Part shown: positions 13,701 to 28,788 of the stretch, one piece after another | How the letters are laid out: every line of letters starts with the position of its first letter | How positions within the stretch are numbered: position 1 is the stretch's first letter | Source: Atrichornis clamosus | Taxonomy: Eukaryota > Chordata > Aves > Passeriformes > Menuridae | NCBI GenBank assembly: GCA_013400975.1 | Contig: WBMZ01010857.1 | Span: forward strand, 1-64,000 | DNA: 64,000 nucleotides | Reading direction: 5' to 3' | Position numbers and translations under genes: made by a program | The notes under the pieces: generated by a model | The model's database searches: none | What the model was told of the DNA's origin: nothing | The model's input: only the letters and a program-made list of their open reading frames with translations

Positions 13701-16700
13701 TGCTCTCTAATCCAGCAGAGGTTGGGTGATAGCGTTTGGTGAAGGTTAGAGCTCTTGCTGGTTGGTATTGTCCACTGTCACAGATTCAACAAGCTCCACT
13801 GTATGCCTAGATACCCAAATTCTTCCTCCTCTTTGGAGGAAGGTTATCACCTAATTTTTGCTATTGGAATTTCATAAGATTTCCCAGAGTTTGGTATCAT
13901 GTGTAGCAAGATCTTCTGGCTGGGTTGTGCCACTAGATCTAAACTCTAAATCAGGTTGCTCTTCAATTGTGTGTCATATTGAATCTCCAGCGTTTCTTCA
14001 GTTTCAATGGAAGCTTGAAAACTCTTCAACTATATAATCTTTTGTTGGAGAAGCAGTTTTGTTCAGGTTTTAAATGAGTCCTGCTACTCACACAGGGTTT
14101 TCACTTGCTTACAACAGGGTTGTGGAAATAGCATTTTAAAAAGCTCCTAGGTTTTTGTTGTTCTTTGCCCATCAGAAAATTACATTGAGGCTTTTGCTGA
14201 ATGACTCAGATAAAGCACAGCAAAGGTGCTGCACTGCCATCAACTTTGAAAACTACTACTACTTAAAATATGGACAGGCCCCTTTGCCCCGGCTGTTTGG
14301 TAGTGCTCCTTTGCCAGCACTTAGTCTTGCATGTGTCTGCTTAGCAGAACAGAGCCAGTTCAGATAAAACCAGAAAGCTCAGGTTAACCTGTGGATGGGA
14401 GATGCTTCAATGAGGGTGTCTGTCTTAGTTCTGCTGTGGCTGCTCCTCTTCTGCCCCAGGCAGGAAGGATCCCCGGGCTGGGTGACTGCTATAACACTTC
14501 TGCTTGCATCCACAAATGCATCTGTTTGCATAGGGTGACAGTGTCAAAACAGAAGCTTAGACTGGTTTAAATAAATCCATTTAACGCTAGTGCAGCAATC
14601 TTGTTTTGGCAGAGCTGTAGGGTTCCTGTGAGCTTGGATAAGGTGTTAGTCTACAAAACGTTCACCTTTAAATTGCTCAGTATTACTTTTTTAGCAGCCT
14701 TTTTCCTGTGCTATTCCTGATCAGAGGCTGATGCTTGAGGCTTTCATTTCTGAGTGTTTTTTCTGTCCATATGTCTTGGTACAGGCTCCCAAAGCTCACA
14801 GAGTGTGGTGCAGGTAGTAGGAGGCCTGTGGTCTCTCAGCAGGTCATAACTCTTCCTTAGCTGGAAACAAACTCCTCCTTCCATTTGTGTGTGGAAATTT
14901 CAATGGTCTTGGAAATTTTGGCAGGAATGACAATATGACAATGAAAGTCTCTGAGGACAACCTGGCAAATGAAAATGGGGAAGCAAAAGACACCACCACC
15001 CAGACTGAAAAGGGTTTTATTTTAAAAAGCTTGAAGTTGTGTAGTACTTCAGCCAAGTTCTCAACCAGTTGGGTGATCCAGAATAACTTGTTGCTTTATC
15101 AAGTGAAGGAGAATGTGGAAGAAGTCTTAGGTTGTTCTTTATCTTGGTGAGTCCGGGTTCCTTTTATTATCTTCTTTTTGTGGTAAGGTTATTTGTCTTC
15201 CATTCATCTAATACCAGTTTCGCCCTCAAGATAATCCTGAGGCTTTTCTGTTTGTACGCCCACAGCTGTGGCAGGTGGATGCCAGCAAGGATCCGAGAGC
15301 CTCCTTCCATCCTCCAGTGCCAACTGGCATGATCCAAGAATAAATGTACTCATCCATTAGGCTTTTCTCTGATTAAACTAGCCACCCTGCAGGAACAGCT
15401 TCCAAATCACACTCTCCTCGGCAATAGGCAGGATTTTCTTCCTTGATTTCTTTGCAGCTGGTGAGCCAAACCGACATCACACTTGCCTGCTGTTCATCTG
15501 CCAGCGCTGCCAGTGCCAGAGCAGTTGTGCAACAGCAGTTGCCTTCGGTCTCAGGTGAGGAGAGATTGCTGCTACAGAGACTCAGGAAGTAATGAGAAGG
15601 CAAATTTAATTTGCTCCTGAAGCACATTGATGTCCAAGTAGCTCTCCTCCCTCCCACTGAGTGAATTGCAAGGGGGTAGAGGGATTGGAGAAAAAAAAAA
15701 GATAGGAGAGAAATAAAGGGAGGAAAGAATCAAGCTGCATCCTCACCATCTGTCTACTTGGAGTGGTGCAGCTGCTCTGCCATTGACAGGTTGCTGTCTC
15801 TCCACCCAGTGCAGACAGACAAATGACTTGTACTGTGAACACAAATGGCTGAAGATTAATGCTAGTAAGTAGCCTGGTCACAAAATCTACCCCAAGCCAA
15901 AGCCTCTAGCTCCTTGATAACCTTAAGTATTCTTTCCCCACCCCTCTTTCCTATTGCACTTCTCTTCAGAGACTTTCTCAGAATTTGAGAGCCGAACTTT
16001 ATTTCAGCACACGTGCTTTTTCTGGATCAAATCCTGTATCTTTGCAGCACAATCAGTTTTGGAGCATTGAAAGGTTATCTAGAAACATTGGGTAATGGCC
16101 AGTTGGAGCTATAGTGGGACTACTTCTGTGCTTAAAATTAGTGAAGGATGTGTTTTAATGCTTAATTAGCTCAGGGTCCATCTGCTACCTGGGGCTGCAC
16201 AGTTTCTGACAGTCCCAGCTCCAGGGGTACCTGGAAGATGTTCTCCTTTTATTTGTGAAGAAAATGATCTTTGTGTCAAGTGTTGTGTAAAACAAGCAAA
16301 CATGAATTGCAAAGCAACAGACACAAAACTAAACAAAAATACCAAAGGTGTAGTGTGCTTTTGTGAATGGCTGTAGATATCTTTGTTGAAATCTCAACTG
16401 GGCACTCAAGGTGTCTGAGGAGTTCATCCAGCGCAAGGTGTGTGAAGCTTACCTCTCCTCCCCCAGAGCTGTAGGCTCTGTGGCGTTGTCTCATAACAAC
16501 CTTAGTCCTGATCCAGTACTGTTGACATCAAGAGAAGAATACCTTGTGTACTCAATATAAAAAAAAATCCAGCACAACGCTATTTTTGATACCCCTCTCC
16601 TGGTGTTGCTAATGATGCTAGAGATTTTCCAGAGATTAGTCACTGGCAAGTGTCCCTTCCTGAGCCTGAAGGACTTCTCAGGCAGTTGTTAATTCTTGAG

Positions 16701-19700
16701 AATAACTCTGCATTACTGAAAATCTGAATATGGTTTAGGGGCTCAAGGTGTCTCCCATAACTATTCAGAGAGGTGATAATGGCATGACATCCCTAATATT
16801 TGCAGTGTAGGGCTATGAATTAGTGATGGCAGGAGCACAGAAAGATAGTTTAGTTGAATCCAGGTGCTTCCTGTGGTAGTCCTGTAATTGCTCCTACTTC
16901 TTGTTACCTCTTCTTTTTTGAAGTCAGCTTATTTCCCACATAACCTTTCCCTACATACTGCCTCCAGCACACCAAATCTTGACTTTGGTGCACAGCTTCT
17001 CCAGCCTGTGGCTGGTTTCACTGATAGAGGATCAATGGAGCCATGAACTTGCCAACTTCTGTGTGAATCCAAGCCCAATACTCACATTTCCCCAGACTCA
17101 GTCAACTAAGAGGTGAAAGACCTACTCTCTCTCCTCCTGCGGTAATTTATCCTCTGATGTCCAGGCATATCATCCTCACTGGAGAGGAGGCAAAAGCTTC
17201 TTTTATATCCTTTTCTCCTTTTATTCTCAAGGGATTCAGGCAGCAGTGTGTTCTCTGAGAATGGCAGCAGATGCAAGCTATGGAGCTGCATTCTCATATT
17301 TCTGGGTTTCCTGGGGAAGCTTTTGACTAAGCAGCTGCTGTCTCATGCAGAGTCAGAATTTGAGTCTGAGAATGTGGTAGAAACGTCAGAGGAAATACAA
17401 GAAGTTGCTGCCTCCAGCTATTTGCTGCCTTTCTTCAAAATCTGCAAGGCTAGTGGAGCAGAAAGTATCTCAGTATTGCATCCAGCACCTTCACCCTAGC
17501 CTCATCTCCCTTGGCAGTGGAGCTGACACCATTGGATTTGCACAAGACAGGAAGTCACAGCCTGCCGGCCATCCTGGCTTTGGTAGGGCAGGGGAAGGGG
17601 CAGAATGGATAGTAGTGGCATTAATTCTTAAATTTCTCTCTGCAGACTTGGAAACCATCTGTAATGAGTTTAGGATGAACTGCCTACTTATTATTCTTAT
17701 TCTTTTTTTTCCTGTTGCCCTAACATTATTAAATGCACGTGACAGTTCTGCTTTCAGGATTCATGACTGTAGACTACTATCTGTGTAAGGATTGGACTCT
17801 CTTTATTTTTCCTTTTTTTTTAGTTTTACTGCAATCATAGTGGCCCTGGAAATTGAGAATTACGATGTTTCCTATTCCTTTTGCCCAATCCCTGCCATCC
17901 ACTCACAGTTTTTGTTTGCTGCTGGGGCCTTGTAAGCATCTCTTGTAAAACTCCACTACAGGTTCTGCATAAGTCTCTGTCTGGTGCCAATGCTGGCATT
18001 GTCAGGCTCTGAGATCCCCACCATGGCCATAAGTAACCACAGCTCTGCTCTAAAAATAGTCATGTAAGAGGTATATTCCTGAAAGGTTGTGAGCCAGAAG
18101 CCTGGTGGTTTTAGTAGAGATGCCCACGATAACCTTGGTGAGCCTTAGAGTAACGTTCAGCAAAGTCTACAGAAGCATGAAAAGAGATAAAGTCAAGGGG
18201 GTTTGTTGGTTGTGACTTTGTCATTCCTTTTTGCCACACAGACTTTAAATTCCTGCTGCATTGGAAGTCACTCTTGGCTCTGCTGTCCTGTCAGATGCCT
18301 CTCTGCCCCCTCTCCTGATGCTCCTTCCAAAGCTTGCTCACTGCTGGCTCTGCCAGGAGCAGTGGCGCGGATGAGAAGGGTAAGAGTTGTTTCTCTAAGC
18401 TGTCTGTGAGTCCAAATTGCCCAGGATCCATCAGTATCTTAATCTCCATAGAGGGTTGCTGTTGTTCATAACAGGAAGCTGCTGCTCCTGACCATGTTTT
18501 CCACGTGTGGTTTGGCACCTCTGTGGACAGGCTGAGCACTGGGTTCACTGGGTGAGGATGGCTCTGGGCTGGACCTCCCTGCTGTACAGGAATTGCATAT
18601 AAATAGGAGGACAAATTGACATGTTCCCTTTTTGTTTTCCCACCTCCCAGAGTTCTTGGGAATGAGGAAGGAAGTCAATAAGGAATGTTGGCATTTCAGT
18701 CAAAAGCAAAGACAGATGAAGTGGAATGCCTTTTCTTTTTTAATTTGGTGGTGGGCAGAGAAATGTTGCTGCAGAGGTAGTGCTAGTCTGCTGCGCAAAA
18801 AATCCTGCCTGGATTTGTTTAGTTTTCAAATGCAGGGGTAAAGCATTTGACAGTTCTTGTCCATGAGATTCCTAAAGTGACTGAGCCAGCAAAGGAGACC
18901 CAGCAGGTTCTCAAGTGAAGTTCTTCCAAAATGCCCTTGTTTGCAGTCACTGCATCCTTTAGCAGTAAAAGCCTTCAAATGCTGCTTCAAAAATACATGA
19001 GTTCAAGTGCTTTAATGAAAGCGAAGGAGAGACCTTTCTGTTTTGTCCTGAAAGAGCCCATGGAAAGTTCAAAGGGAAATTTTAGTGTCTAGTTACGCTG
19101 TGCTCACCCATCCGAGAACTCTTCTCCTTGAGTTAACCTGAAGCTTTAATGTTTTATTGGAATCACTGTGGGATGTTGACTTTCATGTGAGATATGTAAA
19201 TAGGCAGCCTGTAAATCAAGGCACTAATACATCAAAGGTGAATTTAGCTTAAAATGATGCATGCTAAGAATAGGATTTTCTAGTCTTTTCCTGCTGAAAT
19301 GGTTGAAAATTTTTCTATGGTTTTCATTAAGGCAAGGCCAAGGCAGTGCAGAAAGATTTTAAAATCTCAGTCTATGAAGACATTCATGAATTTGAGGAAC
19401 ATTGCCATAGTGATGTTTTTTGGTCTGTTTTGTTGAGTTCTAGTTCACCCCTTGAAAAATGTGTTGCTGTTCTACCTCCAGGATTAAATTCTCAGCCTGC
19501 TTGCAGTGTGAAAATGCTGGCAGTGATGCAGTTGCATTTGCAGGCTTTGCTTGTGAAGTGTTTTCATTTAGCTGAATATGAATTAAACTTGGGGTGCTGT
19601 GACATGCAGTTCACAAGGTGCTCTCTGCAAAGTGGAGCATCACCCCCTCACCCGTGTAAGCAGCTGGCAGGAATCTGCACCTTTGTCCCTACAATCAATA

Positions 19701-22554
19701 GTTCTTGCATTTAAGAGTCAATTTATGGGAAGTGAAGAATAAGAGCGGTTTTAAATCTGAATTCCTGGAGTTGTGAGTGTGAAGAGAGGTTTTAAGTAGG
19801 ATCTTTGAGTACTGAAAAAGTGATAATCTGAGATAAGAGGGGGAATATTTTGATGCTTTTAGATTATGTTAATCCTGTAATCAGCCCCTAAAGTTTTCAT
19901 TTTTGTTTTTGGTACATTCTAGCTTTTTCCTTGTCTCCACAGAGTTAAATTTGACACTTTTTAATGTAAACCTTCCTACAACTCTTTCATCTGGCTTAAG
20001 AGTAGCACCAAGGATTTTCAGGAGAAATTATTTCCTTTAGGTTTTGATATTCATTAGTTTATGTCCTCAGAGATATAAAAGCAGATTAAGTGTCATTAAT
20101 GCAGCAAAAAAGAAAGCAATACATGCAACAGAAATGGGCTATCAGCAAAAAGAAAAATCAGCTATGAGAGGTGAGCCTTAAAAACAATCTAATTATTTGT
20201 CTGAGGTACAGTGTTGCCCCAGGGAAAGTCAACAGGGGCTTTCCTATCTTTTTCTATAGCCAGAACTCATCAGAATCCATCCTTCAGTTATAATTTGAAT
20301 TTATAGTATGAACTTTATTTCCATTAAAGTGAAGTATTATTTTAAAGGAGAAAGATCAGTGGTGTAAACCTCAGAAGACATACCGTCATCTTTTTATCTC
20401 TGGTAAAAGAAAGAAGGAAAAGTCTTTCACAGGTTTGAGACAAGAGTGAACCACGGTGCTTAGGAAGCCAAGCATAGGCTGAACCCTGTGGTTCTGTTTG
20501 TTGGGAACAGTCATAGGCTGGTGAGTTAAATGGCAGAGGAGGGGAAGGCCAGGAGCACAAAAGGCTACTGAAATAAAGCTCAGCTACCCCAAATGAAAAT
20601 CTACGTGGGTGTAACCTGAAGAATAAAGCCAAGAGTGCAGATGGTGCATTTTATATTGATGTCTTTTCACTTCTTTTTTCCCATGCACTTTTTTCCACGC
20701 TTGCGGTTGATAGAGCTGAGCTGGCAAAATTCTGAAGGTAGTGACCAAGCCTTCGCAATCCCCAGCCATTGATACACTGCCCTGTCATTGCAGCCCCAAA
20801 TTAAAATATTGCCGTAGAAAAAGGTCCGTAATAAAATCTGCAGTGGATTTTAATACAGCAGACCCTGATCACATCAGGCTGCCAGGCTGTTTGTAGCCAG
20901 AGTTTTGATTCTTGGCTTGCACCTTTGTCAAGTGCAGTCACTGAAATGATTAAATTTATTTGTCGGCCACTCACGGCTGAATTGACAGACATCCACAGTA
21001 ACACCCAAAATTAAGAGTCCATGTGACCGATTTCTAAGGCTGTAGCTGGCTGGGCAATAGGTGATAAGTGGGGCAACTCTGTCAGCTACACTGAAATACT
21101 GATTTACAGCAGCTCTCATTGTCAGTCCTGAGGAGGAACTGAAGTTCCCTTTACTGAGCAAGTTCATGCTGTACAGGAAATCAATTTCACCCACACTTGC
21201 AAATACATTAATTTCAAAATACAGTCACTTAGAAAAGAAGGGCAATTGTATTATTTGTAATGCATTTGTGAGGAATGATCCTGTGGCTTACCCTTTTATT
21301 TTTGAATACTTTCTTACATTTGGACAACTATCCTCTCTTCCAGAAATAGCATTTTGGTTTTGAACAAATACCCAAACAGCATCAGTAAACACACTACATC
21401 TTTTCTTCCTCTGCCTCACATGTAGAATATTCCTGGAAATTGCACTGCTCTTTGGCTCAGAGCAGTTTGAGATGAATCTGGATTTTGTGGCAGCTTTAGG
21501 GTCAAAACCCTCTGGAATAATGTTTCTTTCCATGCTGGTCAGGAGTTCTCTAAAGGTAGGGTAATTTTGTGTCATTCACAGTGATTCTGCTGAGATGCTT
21601 GTCTTGCTGCTTTCCCTGAAGCGAGATGGAGGGGTGGGCCAGCAGTGTGTGCCTGAGAAAACTGCCACGCAATTCTGAAATTCTGCCTTCGGGAAATGCC
21701 TGGTTTAAGGCATGGTATCAATACTCGATGACAAATGAATTCTTCATTTGCTTTATCTGCCAAAGATTGCTCAGCTGGAGGGAGGAATATGTTTAATTAC
21801 AGTCTTCTGGAATTTCTATACAACAGCATCTTGGGTTGGATATTTTTAGGCATTATCTTCTGCTTTTTCTCCTGAACCTATATACAGTTTAGGATATACC
21901 GGATATTAGATGAAAGCAAAATAAATTTAATTCACAAGTTTTTAAAAAAATGTGATTTATACTTCATGCTTGCATTGATGGAATAGCTGAGCTTTGGTGT
22001 CAAAGTTAGGTCAATTTAAGTAAAAAGGGCAGTGGAGTTTTATTCTGAAATGACCCCCTCAAATCCTGAAGAATAGCACTGTGATGTAGGTTTATTATTC
22101 TGACTAATCAAATTATCACAGGTTATAGGCAAAATGGAGGATTTTTTTTTTAATCTGCTAGCACAGAAATGTCCAAGCAGGATCTCCAAACAAAACATTA
22201 TTTCCATACCCATAAGCACCTCATCTTTTGAGAACCAATTAGCTATTATTGCACTCTCTGCCCATAATATCTGTCTAAAATCAGTGGGATTTCTCATACA
22301 ATTAGAGCAGTTTTTCATATACTTGTGTAATGTCCAGCCACGTCCATGGGAGTTGTTGCTCTGGTGTGACCATGTTCACATTTTGTGTTTTTGCACCACA
22401 TCACTCACATCAGTTTCGTTCATGTGTCATCTCCCACGTGCTGCTGAGAGGTTGTTTTCCCTACCTGGTCCCAGGTGCTCAGGACACCAGTTCATGGCCC
22501 TGCAGCCTCCAAGCTGAGGGTAATTTCTCCAGTTCTGCAGCCTGCGGAGCTGCC

Positions 22555-22585
22555 TCTGTGTGTGTGTGTGTGTGCGTGTGTGTGC
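22555..22585. repeat. (TG)n microsatellite, interrupted
   Basis: TG units broken once by CG, ending in TGCCCGCG. It creates spurious Cys/Val and Thr/His runs in translation on the two strands, which should not be taken as protein. Confidence 0.9.
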
Positions 22586-22998
22586 CCGCGCTCCTGAGAT
22601 CATTGCAGGCAAAATGCACTGACTTTGCCCAATGCTCTGACTTTTAACACCTCTTAGTTTGCCTAAAATACATAGTAACAGAATGAAGCTCATACCCGTG
22701 GAGCAGACAAAAGATGGCAGTATAAGGGGATTATTTAGTTCTCACGAGTGCGGGGAAGATTACAAATACATATTTTTAAACGCATGCAGTCACATACTTG
22801 CAAAGTGGGTATGAAATGCCACAAAACAAAAGCAAGAGTGGTTTGTACCCAGGATGAACTAGGTCAAAAAGGACAGCTATATATTTCTAGTTAAATTTAG
22901 CAGTGTGATAGAGCTGGTACTAATGACTGTGCAAAGTGCAAGGCGTGAAGAACTGTACTCAGAATGTGGATGCATGTGAATACCACTATTTATCTGTG

Positions 22999-23031
22999 CG
23001 TATATATGTGTGTATATATATACATATATGA
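22999..23031. repeat. TA/TG simple repeat
   Basis: Alternating TATATATGTG and TATATATATACATATATG; self-complementary and able to form a hairpin. Low-complexity intronic sequence. Confidence 0.8.
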
Positions 23032-25092
23032 GTTATTTTTCTAAGTGTTCTATATTTATAGACCAGTTAATTGCAGAAATAATCTTTAAATTATGAATAT
23101 GTTTATACTGGGGTTAGAAGTCACATAATGCTTAAGTCTGTGCTGCACCAATTTATCCACCCTGGGGTTGTTTACTGTGTTAATAATCACCTCAGAGGGG
23201 CACTTCAAGTCCGGCCCAGGGCAGGCAGTGATATTGCACCCATCATTTGAAGCCCTAAAGAAGGAATTTCCAATATTCCTAAATGATGCATTTAAAATTT
23301 CCTGACCTTCCTGGACAGCTGCTCTCCAAAGCTGAGCACAGTAGATCATGCAGCATATTTCAAACCTTCTTCTGTCACCTCCTTAATGTTGAGACACAGA
23401 ACTACTTACACTGTGTGTGCTTGTGGAAACTCTTGCCCTCTTTAGAGGTAAGTGTAGCTCTTAGTATTGGTGCCAATGCTTTGCTCCCTCTGAAGAAAAT
23501 AAAAAGAAAAGGGAAAAGTGCAAGAAGAAATATTTGTGTCAGCAATGAGATAGAACAGCACTGATTCCTGTGCTTATTTTAATTCTGTATGTGCCATTAT
23601 GGGTTTATTAGTGCACTCTTGAAACATTCTAGAATAGCAGTATTTACACTACTACTCTTTTGTCCATCTTTTGTTGCAGAGCTGCCTTTTTTGTAAGGGG
23701 CTGACTTTTTTTCAACCAATTTATATCACTTGTCAAGAATTTTCATGTTGACTCTCGGAAACCTGCCGCAGAGTCTTCCGTATTTGCTCTTCAGTTGTGT
23801 TCTTCTTCCTTTAGCAGGTAAGCACATGTTTCTGCAACACTGTTTGCAACTGGAAAATGTTTCCTAATTCAGACACCTGGAGAGTTCATTTTGTTAGATT
23901 CAGTAGGGTTAACATCTCTTCTACAAAATTTCTTTGGTTTCTGCCACAGGAAAGTATCTGAATAACGGTGCAGTGCTTTGGGGTCTTTAGCATCAGTGCA
24001 TGTCCGTCTGCATCCCTCTAGCTTTAGTGTGGCTTAAAAAATGGTATGCATGAACTTTCAGCTGGGAATCTATTTGCAGCTGAATCAGGATTGTGAGCAA
24101 GCAATATAGAAAATTGCTTGAATTGTTGCTGACTGAGAGGAGCCTCTAAATAACTTCATGTCCTTGAGGAAAAAAGCCCTGAAGATGAGATCCAGAGTGG
24201 GTGATGGAAAAGCTGGAGTATCACCCACCACAGTGGCCTTGAGCTGAATGAGAGGGTTCAGCTGCTGTTCACCAAGATCACAGTCAGTGTTGCAGAAACA
24301 GATTAAGCCGCCCTGGCTGACTGTGCACTGAAGCAATGAGGGATTCTCAAATGACCCATATATGATTTTTGTATATATGGGTGTGGCAAGAAGGGACACT
24401 GAACAGCTGAGCTGTAGGAATGTCTTACACAGCTACAGCTGTGTCTGCAGAGGGGCCTGACACAACCCTTAATATTCGTTGTTAGAACTGGATTTGTGTT
24501 TGAGATTCAAGGTTTTTAGGAAGAAGAACATTTTTAATGATTTCTTGAAATCACTTTCATTAAGTGCTAGTCATCAAAGGATAGTGTGTATGGTGATGTC
24601 CACATGCATTTCTGTGAAAGTAAATGTGCTTACTCTGTCTTTGATGTTGTTCTGTTTTCCTTTTAACACTATCATCACACGTAGGAACTCTTGGTTTTTT
24701 CAAAACAACTTGGAAATTTTCTTAGAAAACAATTGTCAGTTTCCTCCTCCGAAAGAATTTTCTTTCTGAACATATAAAGATGTATTTACTTTATCACTAA
24801 TCTGCAAAATCTAACCTCTGTTGTGGCTTCAGGTTTTTTTCCTGTGTTTTTTAAGGAAAGAGGTATTTTCTAAAGGGTTAGCTCTTGAAAACGTATATTT
24901 CAGTTTACTTGGTAGGAATGCATGCTTTCTTCCCAATTTGTATGGAGTGGGAATGGTGGGAATTCCTGTTCTATGCTACTTTATTGCAGTGGTAGCTGGA
25001 TTTTCCTACAGTGTTACTCGGTTTAATCCCAGGCTGCAGGAAGAAATGGTCCCCTGTAAACTGCAGTTTGCCGGAGCCTTGCATGGCTCTAA

Positions 25093-25225
25093 TCATAGAG
25101 TCACAGTGTTGGGTTGGAAGAGACCTTGAGGATCATCCTTTTCCAACTCCCCTGCCATGGGCCTTCCACTACCCCGGGTTGCACCAAGCCCCGTCTAACC
25201 TGGCCATGAACACTTCAAGGGGTGT
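25093..25225 (-). mobile_element. CR1 LINE 3'-end fragment
   Basis: It reads TCATAGAGTCACAG, then GTTGGGTTGGAAGAGACCTT, then GATCATCC, CCAACTCCCCTGCCATGGG, CTTCCACTA and CTGGCCATGAACACTTC. This is the reverse complement of the avian CR1 3'UTR in the usual order. Only the last 130 bases or so are present, as is typical of 5'-truncated CR1 copies. A short internal deletion removes the GCAGGGACA part between CATGGG and CCTTCCACTA. Confidence 0.9.
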
Positions 25226-28077
25226 GTGCAAGGCTGGAGCCTAGAGCAGAATTTAGCTTGTTCTGTAAAAAGACATGTTTCAAAGTGAGAGAAAAATGAG
25301 AGAACTGATTTTTACTTGTGCTGCACCTTTTTTCCCTGTGGATTTCAAGGGTGCTGTTTAGCTGTTGCCGCTCTGGATTCCCTGAGACATGAGTTAAGGA
25401 TATCAGTAGCAGAGAGGGGGTATTGTACAATGGGAACTTGATAGTCCCAGGTCATGAAGGGTATGGCCGTCGCTTTTCTCATTACAAGCAATTCATCTGG
25501 AAAAGGTGAGGAAAGAATTACTCAAGCAGAAGATCTCTGCTACCTCTGCCTACATTATATCAAGCATAACCAGAAAATTTCTGCTCCTGAACTTTACAAC
25601 CCTCTCTAAAACAAATACCCACATCTGCTGCTAGCTAAGTTAGCAGTCTACCAATTAATCTGCTACCAAACATGAGTTCTGTCAACAGCAACTCCAAACA
25701 CAGCTCCTAGGAGGATTCAGCCACTGCCAGCAGAACTAAAATCTGCTTTAATGCTTAACTGAAATATTTTAAAAGTTCACTGTGCACAATCTATCTTTGG
25801 TTTGTTCATTGTTTAACTTTTTATTCTTGGTATACTAAATAACTCAGAGTAAACAGAGACACGTGTAAGCCCTCTGTTTTTAGTGGAGCATTTGCAAACT
25901 ATCCCACTGTAAACTGTTTATAGATTGCCATGTAATCTGTAACCTTACTGTGATGGACAGTCAGATCAGAATTCCCACCATGTGAGGAGACATTGTCAAA
26001 CGTTATGTCTTGAGCAACTTGCCACCACCTTGACAGAGTATTTGCTGATGGGAAAAAACTCTGCCTCTCCACTGCAAACCCAGTATTTTATAACCACTTG
26101 GGTTTTTTCATTGCAAAAGCCATAACATGCTGGCAGTATAGTAAACTTTAAGCAATGCTTACAGTTTTATTATATTCAAATTTTATATTCCAACAGTGTG
26201 CATATTTTTACAGTTACAAGTATTATTTGCTCTTCATTGTGGCGTGGTGTAATTTAAAGATCTTAGGAGTCTGGCCCTACTGTAACAGGTGCCACAGAAA
26301 ACAGGTATTGAAGGTTTCAGGCCCCCATTAGTTTATATTTGCAGGCCATAGCCTTTATAAATATTCATATGTAGGTTTTACTTTCTGGATGTGTCCCATG
26401 TTATTCCATGGAAATGTCACAGGTTTCAAATCCAGCACAGGCAGAAGCCTTGGCATGGCAGGGGCTTAATCAGAAACAGCAAAGCGACATGTTTGCTGTC
26501 CTCATGAGGAGAGTGTTGAGATAATAAAGGAGGTTAGCAGGGTTTACTGTGTCACAGCAGAGGAGCACTCATTTTTATAGTAATTAGTATTATGTGAAAT
26601 TCCTGGCAAAGTTTTAACTCTTTTTTTGCTCCCTATTTTCTTCTTCTCCAAATACAAAGACAGTATTTTCATTTATTGTTCAATTCTTCATGTTCACTGC
26701 TGGAGGGTGTTATTCTGAGCTCACGTCTCCCTAAAATTTGATCTGATTCCCTAGCCAGAAGATATTCTTAGCCAGTCTTTCTGCTGAGGTCCCATGAAGG
26801 CTGCAAACATTGTCCTTTTTCTCTCAATCTCTCCATGCCTTTGGTCAGCAGCAGATTCTCCTAGAAATACTAATTTAATATCTCCCAAGTTGAAATGCCA
26901 CCTGAGCTTCTAAACCAGTGATAGCTTTCAAAGATTTCTTTGTCCAGGATCAGAGCATGTACTTGAAGAGATTAAACGTTTTTTAGTTGGATGCCAGATT
27001 ATTTACACTTATGTAATGATCAATCAGGCAATAAGAGACTGAGGATGACAGTCATCTCATCTAATTTTAGGTATTTACAGCTTGGAAAACCATATCCATA
27101 TCTGAACAACTCACATTATATTCTCTTTATAGTTGGTGTAGAGAACAGGCACATCCCCAGCATGACTTTCCTGACCAGACTGAAATATCCTTTATAGGAT
27201 GCCATGCTATGCACTCTGGATGTGCTCAGTTTTCTCCAGCAATTACAGGATGAAGTCTGGATTTTCCTGTACATCTCATTTCCTAGTAGCTAGAGCTGAA
27301 TGACCTTAAAAAAACTGGAAGACCAATCTGAAGTGACAGAACTCTGAGAGTCTTAATTGCACTTTTCAGTTCTGACCTCCCAGATCACTCCACTGCTATC
27401 TCTGTGATCAAGAGTGTCTTGCCTCTCTTCACAGCTCTTATGGAGAATTTAATCAAAAGGAAGGAAGTAATTCAAATGTTATATCCAGTTTTCATCCTGT
27501 TACTTATTTACCATCCCACAAATACAGGCAGTAGTAAAGTGTAGATACAAGCATAAATGTTCTATCTATAGATCTACCTATTAGTAGTATGTAAAATAAC
27601 TCTACCATGTAACAGCTGAGGTCTTTTATAACATTTAATTTTGTTATAAGTAAAGAAAGGCAAAAGTAGTACCTTTAATTCCTCTTTCATTTCTTACAGG
27701 AGGACAGGTCATGTCACTGAGGGTGGAATAATCCTCCAAAAATTAAATGATGAGGATTACCAAAATAATGCTTTAAAAAGTCATATGCCTGGCACAAAAA
27801 AAAAAAAATTCATGAAGTGGGCTTGAAAATCAGTTGAGATAATGCCTTTAAAACTTGTGTTTTGCATTTGAACTGAAATGGGACTTCTAGCTGTTTCAAT
27901 GCCTGACATTGACAACTAGATAGCATTTCTTGAATGAAGTCTAAGAAAAGTGTGAAATGCAAGTGAGTCCTGGTCATATTTTCATTAAACCTCTTAGCTA
28001 GGACTTTAAAAAGTATCCAATAGTTTTGGATGCCTTTGGTTTTTACTAAAAAGGTTTAGTCCCTCTCAGAGGGAAGG

Positions 28078-28113
28078 ACTATTAAGGATTCACTATACAC
28101 TATTAAGGATTCA
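28078..28113. repeat. Short direct repeat, 15 bp twice
   Basis: ACTATTAAGGATTCA occurs at 28078-28092 and again at 28099-28113, a 21-base period with six bases between copies. It is probably a local slippage duplication. Confidence 0.85.
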
Positions 28114-28769
28114 GCCTTTAAAAATTAAGGCATCTCTACTTTTGTTATTGGTTTGTTGTTTTGGGGTTTTTTAACACTACTGTCTATCAGTAATAACTAG
28201 GAAAGTCTTTTGCCTTTTTGAAAAGAATGCTTCAAAACATTTGAACCAAGAAGATTTTTTTGTTGAAAGCATTAGATCGAAGAAATACACTACAGTAAAC
28301 AAACACTAAAACTTTCTATTTTATTCCAGCAGAATAAGTTTAGATGCGTTTGCGTTTCAACTGACATGCTAAATTCTTGTACTAAACAAACCAAGGAAAC
28401 CCAAATGCAGTCAATGAACCAAAAACCTGGATTCAAATTATCTCTATGCCAGTCTGAGTCAAAAGTTCAGTTCTGGATACTCTCCTTCCTCACAGAGTTC
28501 AGATCGGGATGCAAATATTTCTCTTGGAACCAATCTCTGTAACAGATGACCAATAAAACTATTGGCATTCACATATATACACACACAAACCTCCTTTTTA
28601 ACGTGAACTATTAGATGAGCGCCAGGATCATTTAAGATTTATTTTATTAAAAAGTGATTCAAGTTCCTTCCCTGTTCTCCTCCCTTTCCTGACTCCTCCA
28701 GTCTGGTCAAATGTTTGTGCTGGCTGCTACTGCTGCCATAGACAAGTATTGCAGAAAGAAAGACTGCTT

Positions 28770-28788
28770 TATTTATTTATTTATTTTT
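28770..28788. repeat. (TTTA)n microsatellite
   Basis: About four TTTA units in an AT-rich intron stretch. Confidence 0.75.
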
